Below are positions 24,841 through 32,265 of a stretch of DNA of 46,994 nt, in pieces. The stretch lies in NCBI GenBank assembly GCA_027118455.1, contig JAJAYZ010000052.1, positions 1 to 46,994 of the forward strand. Reading direction: 5' to 3'. The notes below the pieces were generated by a model. The model was not told the origin of the DNA and did not search any database. It saw nothing but the letters and a program-made list of their open reading frames with translations. The DNA comes from Actinomycetes bacterium. GTDB taxonomy: Bacteria; Actinomycetota; Actinomycetes; JAHEKZ01. The translations under genes were made by a program, and so were the position numbers. Position 1 is the first letter of the stretch; each line of letters begins with the position of its first letter.

Positions 24841-24894
24841 GGGCAGACTTGCAGAACGCTGAGCGTTTCGCTCACTCAGCCCCGGAGTCTGCCC
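24841..24894. promoter_or_regulatory. Nested inverted repeats in the divergent sugar-regulon promoter region
   Basis: Outer arms GGGCAGACT (24841-24849) and AGTCTGCCC (24886-24894) are a perfect 9-base inverted repeat. Inside it, GCTGAG (24858-24863) pairs with CTCAGC (24875-24880). Inside and overlapping these are two more palindromes: AACGCT-G-AGCGTT (24855-24867) and GAGCG-TTT-CGCTC (24861-24873). The 13-base AACGCTGAGCGTT has the shape of a repressor operator. On the minus strand the outer repeat would lie in the ATPase leader and could fold as RNA. Which of the two roles applies cannot be told from sequence. Confidence 0.6.
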
Positions 24895-24931
24895 GATAGT
24901 TACGGCGCTGGCTAGCATTTGGTGAAGGTTC

Positions 24932-24961
24932 TTGACAGAAACAATCAGAAACGAGCATGAT
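24932..24961 (+). promoter_or_regulatory. Promoter of the DeoR-led sugar operon with GAAAC operator repeats
   Basis: TTGACA (24932-24937) matches the -35 consensus. CATGAT (24956-24961) follows at 18 bases and resembles a -10 box, which would place the transcript start at about the ATG 24968, giving a leaderless message. The spacer contains GAAAC twice (24938-24942 and 24948-24952), ten bases apart, so both on one helix face. Repeated GAAA/TTTC units are typical of operators of sugar DeoR proteins such as AgaR; autoregulation is inferred. Confidence 0.5.
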
Positions 24962-24967
24962 CGCGGC

Positions 24968-25747
24968 ATGGCGAGCCGATCGATCCTTCGCGTCAGCAGG
25001 TTGACGCAGATCCAGCAGATGCTGGAGGACGACGACGCCGTCACCATCGGCCAGTTGATCGACTGCCTCGGGGTCAGCGAGGCTACCGTCCGGCGAGATC
25101 TCGATGCGCTTCAGCGCTCGGGAGTCATCCAGCGTACGCACGGTGGCGCGGTCTCCACCCAGGTGCACGAACCGCCCTACCCGGCGCGTGGCTCGCACCG
25201 CATCGCCGAGAAGCGCGCCATCGCGCGTGCTGCTGCGGCACTCATCTCGCCCGAGCAGACGCTCTTCTTGGGGGGCGGGTCGACAACGTTGCACCTGGCC
25301 GAGCAGCTGGTGGACGTCGATGTGACGGTCGTGACGAACTCGCTTCCGGTGGCCACCGAGCTTTCCCGTGGGCGCCGAGGTCAGGTGATCGTGATCGGCG
25401 GAACCTTGCGCAGCCCGGAGCAGTCGATGGTCGGGCCGCGAGCGGTCGAAGCGATCGGCTCCTATCGAGCATCCATTGCGTTTCTCGGCGTTCCCGCGCT
25501 CGACAGCGAACAGGGGTTCACTGCCGATGGTGATGTCGAGGCAGCAACCGACCTCGCATTCATCGAGAATGCCCAACGTTGCGTCGTGCTCGCAGATCAC
25601 ACCAAGCTTGGCCGAGTGTCGACAACGCACGTCGTTCCGTTGGCGGCGATCGACACCGTGGTCACCGACACCGGAGCACCTACTCACGTGATCGCTGCGC
25701 TCCAAGCGGCCGACACGACCGTCATCGTTGCGGAGCTGACTCCGTGA
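24968..25747 (+). CDS. DeoR family sugar-phosphate-responsive regulator
   Basis: About 259 residues from ATG 24968; a longer TTG frame from 24932 overlaps the likely -35 box and is rejected. The N-terminal helix-turn-helix is VTIGQLIDCLGVSEATVRRD followed by LDALQRSGVIQRTHGGAV, the DeoR signature. The C-terminal DeoRC domain contains FLGGGSTTLHLAEQL and VVTNSLPVA, the isomerase-like sugar-phosphate site. Such proteins usually repress their operon until a phosphorylated sugar binds. Its TGA overlaps the GTG of the SIS gene, so the regulator is translated with the first catabolic gene. Confidence 0.9.
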   Translation: MASRSILRVSRLTQIQQMLEDDDAVTIGQLIDCLGVSEATVRRDLDALQRSGVIQRTHGGAVSTQVHEPPYPARGSHRIAEKRAIARAAAALISPEQTLFLGGGSTTLHLAEQLVDVDVTVVTNSLPVATELSRGRRGQVIVIGGTLRSPEQSMVGPRAVEAIGSYRASIAFLGVPALDSEQGFTADGDVEAATDLAFIENAQRCVVLADHTKLGRVSTTHVVPLAAIDTVVTDTGAPTHVIAALQAADTTVIVAELTP

Positions 25748-26766
25748 CCACTCACACCGAGCGCGAGATCCTGTCGCAGCCGGAGGTCTGGCAACAGACC
25801 ATTGACGGTCTCGACCCGATGACCTTCACGTCGGCGTTTGACGCTGACATCACCGACGTTCTCGTCACCGGCTGCGGGTCGACGTACTACCTCGCGATGT
25901 CTGTGGCTGCACTTCTGCGAGATGCAGGACTGCGTGCGTTGGCGTTGCCGGCGTCCGAGCTCATCGACCAGGCGGATCCGAAGCTGGTAAACCCGCGGGG
26001 CACCCTGCTGCTGGCAATCTCACGTTCGGGGACCACGACCGAAACCATGATGGCAGTTGAGCATTTCCGCTCCATCGGTGGCAAGTCCGTCGCGGCGATC
26101 ACCTGCTACCCCGGCTCCACGCTTGCCGATGCCGCGGATGTGGTGTGGGCAGCCCCCGCGGCAGCTGAGCAGTCGGTAGCCCAGACGCGTTCGTTCTCGT
26201 CGATGCAGGTCATTGCCTCCGCGGTCGCTGGCGCCCTGCGCGGTGGGGATCTCGGGGCTCTTCATGCTTTGCCGGCCGCGGCGTCCGACATCCTGCTCCG
26301 CTCGCGCCCGTTCATGACGTCGCTGGCCAGTGACGGCGCAACGGACTCGTTCTTCTTCCTCGGCTCGGGGGCGCTGTACGGAATCGCGTCGGAGGGCATG
26401 CTCAAGCTCAAGGAGATGTCGCTGACCCCTTCGGAGGCGTACCACTCGATGGAGTTCCGGCACGGACCCATGTCGATGTGTGACGAGCGCGCGGCGGTGG
26501 TTGCCCTTGTCTCGCCCCAGCGGGCGTCACTAGAAGAGGCGGTACTCCGCGACATCGAGCCCTTCGGAACGCGGCTGGTCACGGTGGGTACCGAAGGCCA
26601 TCATCAGATCCCAGCCGACATCCCGAGCTGGGCGTCCCCAGCGCTCTACCTTCTGCCCCTTCAGCTACTTGCCCTCGAGCGAGCGCTCGGCAAGGGTCTC
26701 GATCCTGACAACCCCCGGCACCTCACTGCAGTGATCCAACTGGACGCCTCGAACGAAGCGTCCTGA
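25744..26766 (+). CDS. SIS-domain sugar-phosphate isomerase/deaminase, AgaS-like
   Basis: 340 residues from GTG 25744, which overlaps the regulator stop (GTGA). Two SIS domains: the first with VTGCGSTYYLAMSVAALLRD and ISRSGTTTETMMA, the second with FLGSGALYGIASEGMLKLKE, ending in the EFRHGPMS motif shared by AgaS and related aminosugar-6-phosphate deaminases and isomerases. AgaS proteins turn galactosamine 6-phosphate into tagatose 6-phosphate and ammonia. A GlmS-like or fructoselysine-phosphate deglycase role is possible. Context (GH4 glycosidase, PfkB kinase, GatZ/KbaZ-like protein) favours the tagatose side. Cytoplasmic. Confidence 0.8.
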   Translation: MTTHTEREILSQPEVWQQTIDGLDPMTFTSAFDADITDVLVTGCGSTYYLAMSVAALLRDAGLRALALPASELIDQADPKLVNPRGTLLLAISRSGTTTETMMAVEHFRSIGGKSVAAITCYPGSTLADAADVVWAAPAAAEQSVAQTRSFSSMQVIASAVAGALRGGDLGALHALPAAASDILLRSRPFMTSLASDGATDSFFFLGSGALYGIASEGMLKLKEMSLTPSEAYHSMEFRHGPMSMCDERAAVVALVSPQRASLEEAVLRDIEPFGTRLVTVGTEGHHQIPADIPSWASPALYLLPLQLLALERALGKGLDPDNPRHLTAVIQLDASNEAS

Positions 26767-26779
26767 ACGAGGAGGAACC

Positions 26780-28063
26780 ATGAAAAGCGCACGAACTCTG
26801 TCTGTCGCGGCGGTTGCTTTGGCCCTGTTGGCCTCGGGGTGCACCTCCTCCGCTGACGACAACGCGGCGGCACCCGGCGGCAGCATCACCGTCTGGACGC
26901 ACACCAACAAGTCGTTCAACAAGGCGTACGAAGACTTGGCTGCCTCGTACATGGACGAGAACCCCGGGACCGAGATCAAGTTCGAGACGTTCGCCTACGA
27001 CAGCTACATCCAGACCTTGCAGACGGCCCTGCCGGCCGGCAACGAAGCTGACGTGCTGCAAATGTTCGGCAGTTGGACGTGCAGCTACTCGTCCAACCTT
27101 GCGACAGTGCCGGACAGCGTCACGTCGATGGGATCGGCCGACAAGGACTTCTTCGCCGGCCCGCTCGGTGGATACCAGTGCGACGACCAGCTCTACGGCC
27201 TGCCACAAGAGTCGAACGTGGAGTACGGCGCAACTCTGGTGAACACGGCCATGGCCGAGGACGCCGGCGTTGCACTGGACGGCTGGGCCAACTACGACGA
27301 GTTCAAGGCGGACGCCAAGAAGCTCACCGGGGTCTCCGACGGCAAAATCACCCGTGCCGGATACCACTTCACCACCAACGACGGGCTGTCGTACACACTC
27401 CTGTCGCTGATTCTGCAGAACGGTGGCAGCTACCTCAACGAAGACGGCACCTTCGCCTTCCAGACGCCAGAGGCGGTTGCTTCTCTTGAGCTGATGAAGA
27501 GCTTCGTCGACGAGCAGATCGTTGACCCGACCCTGTTCACCGACACCGCGAACTGGGTGGGCGACTGCTACTTCACCGAGCTGTGTGCCATGGGGCTGGT
27601 GGGTCCGTGGGTGGTACCCGAGTACGCAACGGACTTCCCTGAGGTCGCTGCGAACACCGAGTACGTCCCGCTGCCGACGTTGGAGAACAGCAACTTTGCG
27701 GCAGACTCTGGCTGGGGGCTCACGGTCTCAAAGAACACCCCGGAATCTGAACTTGCCTGGGATTTCGTCTCCTACCTCACCGAGAATGCCGATAACGCCT
27801 TGGCGTGGAACCTGGCAACCGGCACCCTTCCCGCGCTCAGGGCCAACGCCCAGGGCAACGGTCGGGAAGAGCTGGTGACCAACGCGCCGTACACCGCTCC
27901 GTGGCTGGACATCCTGGGCGACGCCCAGTACCTCGGCAGCCTCAAGGATCGCGACCGCCTCTTCTACAAGGTGATCGTCCCGAACGTTCTGGACGTCCTG
28001 AACGACCAGGCGACCATCGACGAGGCTTTGGCATCGATCGAGCAGGAGGCCAACTCCATCTAG
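26780..28063 (+). CDS. Sugar ABC transporter substrate-binding lipoprotein
   Basis: 427 residues, starting at ATG 26780 after GAGGAGGAA. The signal peptide MKSARTLSVAAVALALLASG ends in lipobox LLASGC, so it is anchored outside the membrane. The mature part begins with an acidic low-complexity linker, then ITVWTHTNKSFNKAYEDLAA, the usual opening of family 1 (UgpB/MalE-like) sugar-binding proteins. Several cysteines (WTCSYSS, YQCDDQLY, GDCYFTELCAMG) are unusual for this family and may form extracellular disulfides. Followed by two permeases; the ATPase is divergent at 23681. Confidence 0.9.
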   Translation: MKSARTLSVAAVALALLASGCTSSADDNAAAPGGSITVWTHTNKSFNKAYEDLAASYMDENPGTEIKFETFAYDSYIQTLQTALPAGNEADVLQMFGSWTCSYSSNLATVPDSVTSMGSADKDFFAGPLGGYQCDDQLYGLPQESNVEYGATLVNTAMAEDAGVALDGWANYDEFKADAKKLTGVSDGKITRAGYHFTTNDGLSYTLLSLILQNGGSYLNEDGTFAFQTPEAVASLELMKSFVDEQIVDPTLFTDTANWVGDCYFTELCAMGLVGPWVVPEYATDFPEVAANTEYVPLPTLENSNFAADSGWGLTVSKNTPESELAWDFVSYLTENADNALAWNLATGTLPALRANAQGNGREELVTNAPYTAPWLDILGDAQYLGSLKDRDRLFYKVIVPNVLDVLNDQATIDEALASIEQEANSI

Positions 28064-28079
28064 CGATGGGGCCAAGGCC

Positions 28080-29093
28080 ATGAGCACAGAGACGCTGCCA
28101 CGCCCCCGCGCGACCGGCCCTCACAGGGGTCGGCCACGCGGGGCGCTGGACGCGCCACAGCGACGGTTCCGGCGCGTCGTCTTGGCGCCTGCCGTCCTGT
28201 ATCTGGCCCTCTTGACCCTGCTTCCGCTGGTGTGGGTAGTAGCGATGTCATTGTTCAACTACAGCCCTCGTCGCGAGGGTGCCGGTATCGGCGGGTTGGG
28301 CGGTGACAACCCCTTCGTCGGGCTGCAGAATTTCCAACAGCTCTTCGACTTCTCCGGTCAGTCGCAGTTGGCAGAGACGTTCCAGACATCGGTGAAGGTG
28401 ACGCTGATCTTCGCCTTCATCGTGTTGCCGCTGAACCTGCTGATCACGCTTCCGCTCGCGGTGATGATCGAGTCGGTCGCGCAGAGGCTGCGCCCGCTGC
28501 TGCGCACAGTCTTCTTCATGCCCGTACTCACCTCAGCTGTCGCAGTGGCCGTCATCTGGCAGTACGTCCTCAACCCCCAGTACGGGTTGGCCAACGCGGT
28601 GATCACCAAGCTGACCGGCGCCACCACCGTTATCTCGTGGTTGAACGACCCGTCACTAACGGTCTTGGGAATCCCGGTTGCATTGATCGCGGTCACCGTC
28701 GCGTACCTCTGGATGGACATCGGCTACAACCTGATCATCTTCATCGCGGCCTTGCAGGGAATCCCGAAGTCGCTCACGGAGGCGGCCGTGCTCGACGGGG
28801 CCAACGCCTACCAGAGGTTCCGGTATGTGACGCTTCCGCTGCTCAAGCCGACGATCATGCTCACTGCGGTCCTGACGATGATCTCGTCGTTCCAGGCGTT
28901 CGACCTGTTTCAGGTGATGACTCTCGGCGGCCCCGACAACCAGTCACGAGTGCTCTCGCTCGACATCTACGAGAACGCATTCCGCTTCCAGGCGATGGGC
29001 TGGGCGGCTGCAGAGTCTCTGGTGCTGCTGGGGATCGTGCTGCTGATCACGTTGATCCAGTCGCGCATGCTGCGTTCGAAGTGGACGTACTGA
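28080..29093 (+). CDS. Sugar ABC permease, first subunit (MalF/UgpA type)
   Basis: 337 residues with six membrane helices after a basic, proline-rich cytoplasmic N-terminus (RPRATGPHRGRPRGALDAPQ). The EAA loop EAAVLDGANAYQRFRYVTL, with LPLLKP after it, is the CUT1-class contact with the ATPase. It starts 16 bases after the binding-protein stop and ends one base before the TTG of the second permease. Forms the channel with that subunit. Confidence 0.9.
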   Translation: MSTETLPRPRATGPHRGRPRGALDAPQRRFRRVVLAPAVLYLALLTLLPLVWVVAMSLFNYSPRREGAGIGGLGGDNPFVGLQNFQQLFDFSGQSQLAETFQTSVKVTLIFAFIVLPLNLLITLPLAVMIESVAQRLRPLLRTVFFMPVLTSAVAVAVIWQYVLNPQYGLANAVITKLTGATTVISWLNDPSLTVLGIPVALIAVTVAYLWMDIGYNLIIFIAALQGIPKSLTEAAVLDGANAYQRFRYVTLPLLKPTIMLTAVLTMISSFQAFDLFQVMTLGGPDNQSRVLSLDIYENAFRFQAMGWAAAESLVLLGIVLLITLIQSRMLRSKWTY

Positions 29094-29094
29094 C

Positions 29095-29985
29095 TTGGCT
29101 ACCATCGCGACTACCGATACCCCACGCGACGCCGCGATCACGGTGGTCACGCCGCCTCAGCACAAGATTCCGCTGGGGCGAGTTGTGCTGTATCTCGTCC
29201 TTGCCGTTGCCGGCGGCGTGGCGGCTTTGCCGTTCTTCTGGATGATCTTCGGGGCGTTCAAGACCGGGGCAGAGATCCGACAGATTCCACCGTCCTTCCT
29301 GCCGCAGGACTGGACCCTCGACAACTTCCGCACGATCCTGGGCGACCCCGAACTGCCCCTGTCGACGTTTTACCAGAACTCGCTCTTCGTAGCCGTCATG
29401 AACGTCGTGATCACGCTGTTCACGTCGTCGTTGATGGGTTATGTGTTTGCGAAGTACGTCTTCCGGGGCCGCGACATCCTGTTCTGGTACCTGATGGCCC
29501 TGATGATGGTGCCGCCGAGCGTACTGATGATCCCCAACTACCTGATCCTCAGCAAGCTCGGTCTCCTGAACAATCTCTGGGGCCTGATCGTCACCGTTGC
29601 CATCGACCCGTTCGCGATTCTGGTCATGCGTCAGTTCATCCGGTCGTTGCCGGACGAGCAGATCGAGTCGGCCCGAGTCGACGGTGCCTCGGAGTTCCGG
29701 ATCTACCGATCCGTTGTCCTTCCCCAGGTAAAACCGGCGCTGGCAACCCTCGGGCTGCTCACCTTCATGTTCAACTGGAACGCCTACCTGTGGCCATTGA
29801 TCGTGTTGACGGAGAACGAGAAGCGCACCATTCCCGTCATCTTGACGTGGTACTCCACGCAGCACGCAGCCCAGCTCAACCTGGTGATGGCGGCATCGGT
29901 TCTCATGGTGATCCCGGTGCTGGTCTTCTTCTTGTTCACGCAGCGGTGGATCGTCACCGGATTGACTCTGACCGGAGGTAAGTGA
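29095..29985 (+). CDS. Sugar ABC permease, second subunit (MalG/UgpE type)
   Basis: 296 residues from a TTG start just after the first permease's stop. The N-terminal 30 residues are hydrophilic and threonine/proline-rich; six membrane helices follow. The EAA-type loop is ESARVDGASEFRIYRSVVL followed by PQVKPAL. The family motif PNYLILSKLGLLNNLWGL precedes it. Ends one base before the GH4 gene. A downstream GTG in the N-terminal linker is an alternative start that leaves the helices unchanged. Confidence 0.88.
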   Translation: MATIATTDTPRDAAITVVTPPQHKIPLGRVVLYLVLAVAGGVAALPFFWMIFGAFKTGAEIRQIPPSFLPQDWTLDNFRTILGDPELPLSTFYQNSLFVAVMNVVITLFTSSLMGYVFAKYVFRGRDILFWYLMALMMVPPSVLMIPNYLILSKLGLLNNLWGLIVTVAIDPFAILVMRQFIRSLPDEQIESARVDGASEFRIYRSVVLPQVKPALATLGLLTFMFNWNAYLWPLIVLTENEKRTIPVILTWYSTQHAAQLNLVMAASVLMVIPVLVFFLFTQRWIVTGLTLTGGK

Positions 29986-29986
29986 C

Positions 29987-31294
29987 ATGACAACTGTCAC
30001 CATCATCGGAGCGGGCAGCACGGTTTTTGCCGCCGAGCTCATGACCGACTTCTTGACGACGCCGGCATTGGAGACCGGCGAGTTCCGGTTGGTCGACCTC
30101 GACGCAGAACGCCTCGCACTGGCCCATCAGTTCGCCGAGTACCTCATCAAACGGTCCGGTCGCGACTGGACAGTGCAGTCATCGGTCGACCGGACCGAAC
30201 TGCTTGCCGGGTCGACGGTCGTGATCAGCACGATCGAGGTGGCCGGCTTGGCGACGGTTGACTTCGACTACGACATCCCGATGAAGTACGGCGTCGACCA
30301 GTGCATCGGCGACACCATCGGCCCGGGCGGCCTCTTCAAGTCGCTGCGTACGATCCCTTCGTTCTTAAAAATTCTGCGGGACGTCGAGCAGCTCTGCCCC
30401 GATGCTCTCGTCCTCAACCACACGAACCCGATGTCGATGACGATCCTGGCGGCCTCTCGCGCATCCAGCGTTCCGGTGTGGGGCATGTGTCACTCGGTGC
30501 ACTACACGGTCGAGAACTTGGCCGACTACCTGCAGATCGACAAGAGCGAGATCGAGTTCTCCGCTGCTGGCGTCAACCACTTGGCCTGGCTGACTGGGTT
30601 GACTCGCGGTGGCGAAGACCTCTACCCACTGCTCCGCGAGCGCGGCCGGTTGCCCGAGGTACTTGAACAAGACCCGGTCAGGTTCGAGCTGATGTACCAG
30701 TTCGGTGCCTTCCCCACCGAGAGCAGCGGGCACGTCTCGGAGTACCTGCCCTACTTCCGCACGCACCCCGACCTCGTCAAGCGGTGGATGGGCAAGGAGT
30801 ACATCGGCGAGTCCGGTTTCTACGCGCACAACTGGCCGACGTGGCGTCGCGAGAACGATGAGATGTTGCGGGCGGTGCTCGCGGGTGAGCGTGAGTTCGC
30901 GATGGAACCGGGTGGGGAGTACCCATCGCAGATCGTGGGAGCGATGGCTTCAGGGAAGCCTGTGACGGTCTATGTCACCACGCCGAACGACGGCTGGATC
31001 GACAACCTTCATCAGGGGAATGCTGTGGAGGTTGCGGCCACCGTCGACTCGGCCGGTATCCACCCGCAGCACTTCGGTTCGCTCCCGGAGCACATGGCGT
31101 CGTGGGTGCGGCGTCACCAGGAGTTCAACGACCTGGCGGTTACCTCGATTCTTGAGGAAGACCGTGAAGCGGCCGTCCACGCGCTGATGCTCGACCCGTT
31201 GACGTCCGCTGCCTGCGAGCTGCAGCAGATCCGGGATATGTTCGACGAGATGGTGGCCGCGCAGCGCGATCACCTGCCGAGCTACCTGCACTGA
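29987..31294 (+). CDS. GH4 glycosidase, alpha-galactosidase (MelA)-like
   Basis: 435 residues, cytoplasmic. GH4 enzymes use NAD+ and a divalent metal in an oxidation-elimination mechanism. The Rossmann motif IIGAGSTVFAAEL is at the N-terminus, NHTNPMSM near residue 142, and the metal-binding cysteine/histidine motif CHSVHYT near 167, with GVNHLAWLTG near 192. The tetrad after the glycine is used to group GH4 members: CHSV is the form seen in alpha-galactosidases, against CNVP or CDMP in 6-phospho-glycosidases. The enzyme should therefore act on a non-phosphorylated alpha-galactoside, which fits ABC rather than PTS import. Galactosaminides or galacturonides remain possible. Confidence 0.85.
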   Translation: MTTVTIIGAGSTVFAAELMTDFLTTPALETGEFRLVDLDAERLALAHQFAEYLIKRSGRDWTVQSSVDRTELLAGSTVVISTIEVAGLATVDFDYDIPMKYGVDQCIGDTIGPGGLFKSLRTIPSFLKILRDVEQLCPDALVLNHTNPMSMTILAASRASSVPVWGMCHSVHYTVENLADYLQIDKSEIEFSAAGVNHLAWLTGLTRGGEDLYPLLRERGRLPEVLEQDPVRFELMYQFGAFPTESSGHVSEYLPYFRTHPDLVKRWMGKEYIGESGFYAHNWPTWRRENDEMLRAVLAGEREFAMEPGGEYPSQIVGAMASGKPVTVYVTTPNDGWIDNLHQGNAVEVAATVDSAGIHPQHFGSLPEHMASWVRRHQEFNDLAVTSILEEDREAAVHALMLDPLTSAACELQQIRDMFDEMVAAQRDHLPSYLH

Positions 31295-31305
31295 CGAGGA
31301 GCCCT

Positions 31306-32265
31306 GTGTCCGAGCTCGACCTGTTGGTCGTCGGTGACGTCAATCCCGATGTCATCGTCACCGCCCTGGGGGTTCAACCCGAGTTCGGCCAAGTGGAGCA
31401 GCTGGTCGACAGCGCGTCGTTGGTGATGGGTGGATCTGCGGCCATCACAGCGGCCGGGGCTGCGCGTCTGGGCCTGCGAGTGGGGTTGTGCGGCGTTGTC
31501 GGTGACGACGACCTGGGACAGTTGATGATGGTGCGGCTGACCGAGACCGGGGTCGATCTTCGGCACCTGCGCGTGGACGCGTACACGCCAACCGGCATGT
31601 CGGTGATCCTCAACAGGGGTGATGATCGCGCCGTGCTCACCGCGTCCGGAACTATCTCCGCGCTTTCGCCCGATGACCTTGATGCACTCCCGGACCGTCC
31701 CGCGCGACACGTTCACGCTGCGTCGTACTACCTGATGTCGGACGCCTTTCGCGACGTGCTGCCCGCGGCGTTCGGCCGATTTCGCAGCGCGGGTGCGACC
31801 ACCTCGCTCGACACGAACTGGGACCCTCACGAACGGTGGGACCTGTCGGCGCTGCTCGCCGAGACCGACGTGTTCCTCCCCAACGAGGCTGAACTGACGG
31901 CCATCGGGCGCTCACCCATCCTTGACCGTGCCATCGAGGTCGTCTCCGAGAACGGGTGCGATGTAGCCGTGAAGCGTGGCCCGCAGGGGGCCGTTGCTCA
32001 GATTGCCGGGCAGAGACTTCGGGTGCTGCGCACTCCGCCGGTCGACTTTGTCGACGCGGTCGGTGCAGGTGACTCCTTCGACGCCGGGTTCCTGACGGGG
32101 CGGTTGCTGGGACGCGATCCGGGCCAATGCCTGGCGATGGCAGTGATTGCCGGAACGCTGTCGACCGCTTCCACCGGCGGCACCGACTCGCAACCGACGG
32201 CGGACGAGGTCGAGCTCTGGATGAGCTCGGTGAAGGTGGACGATCTGGGCGGAGGCCCCGCGTGA
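31306..32265 (+). CDS. PfkB family sugar kinase
   Basis: 319 residues from GTG 31306 with GAGGAG upstream. The N-terminal glycine pair region MGGSAAITAAGAARLGLRVG (near residue 45) and the C-terminal anion-hole/catalytic motif VDAVGAGDSFDAGF, with the base Asp in GAGD, are diagnostic of the ribokinase/PfkB fold. It transfers phosphate from ATP to a sugar or sugar phosphate. Between the glycosidase and the GatZ/KbaZ-like gene, candidates are tagatose-6-phosphate kinase or kinase for the freed sugar. Its TGA overlaps the next gene's GTG. Confidence 0.87.
   Translation: MSELDLLVVGDVNPDVIVTALGVQPEFGQVEQLVDSASLVMGGSAAITAAGAARLGLRVGLCGVVGDDDLGQLMMVRLTETGVDLRHLRVDAYTPTGMSVILNRGDDRAVLTASGTISALSPDDLDALPDRPARHVHAASYYLMSDAFRDVLPAAFGRFRSAGATTSLDTNWDPHERWDLSALLAETDVFLPNEAELTAIGRSPILDRAIEVVSENGCDVAVKRGPQGAVAQIAGQRLRVLRTPPVDFVDAVGAGDSFDAGFLTGRLLGRDPGQCLAMAVIAGTLSTASTGGTDSQPTADEVELWMSSVKVDDLGGGPA

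Noticed and set aside
24932..24967. TTG start for the DeoR regulator at 24932
   Set aside because: The TTG is part of a perfect TTGACA -35 box; ATG 24968 gives the standard family N-terminus.
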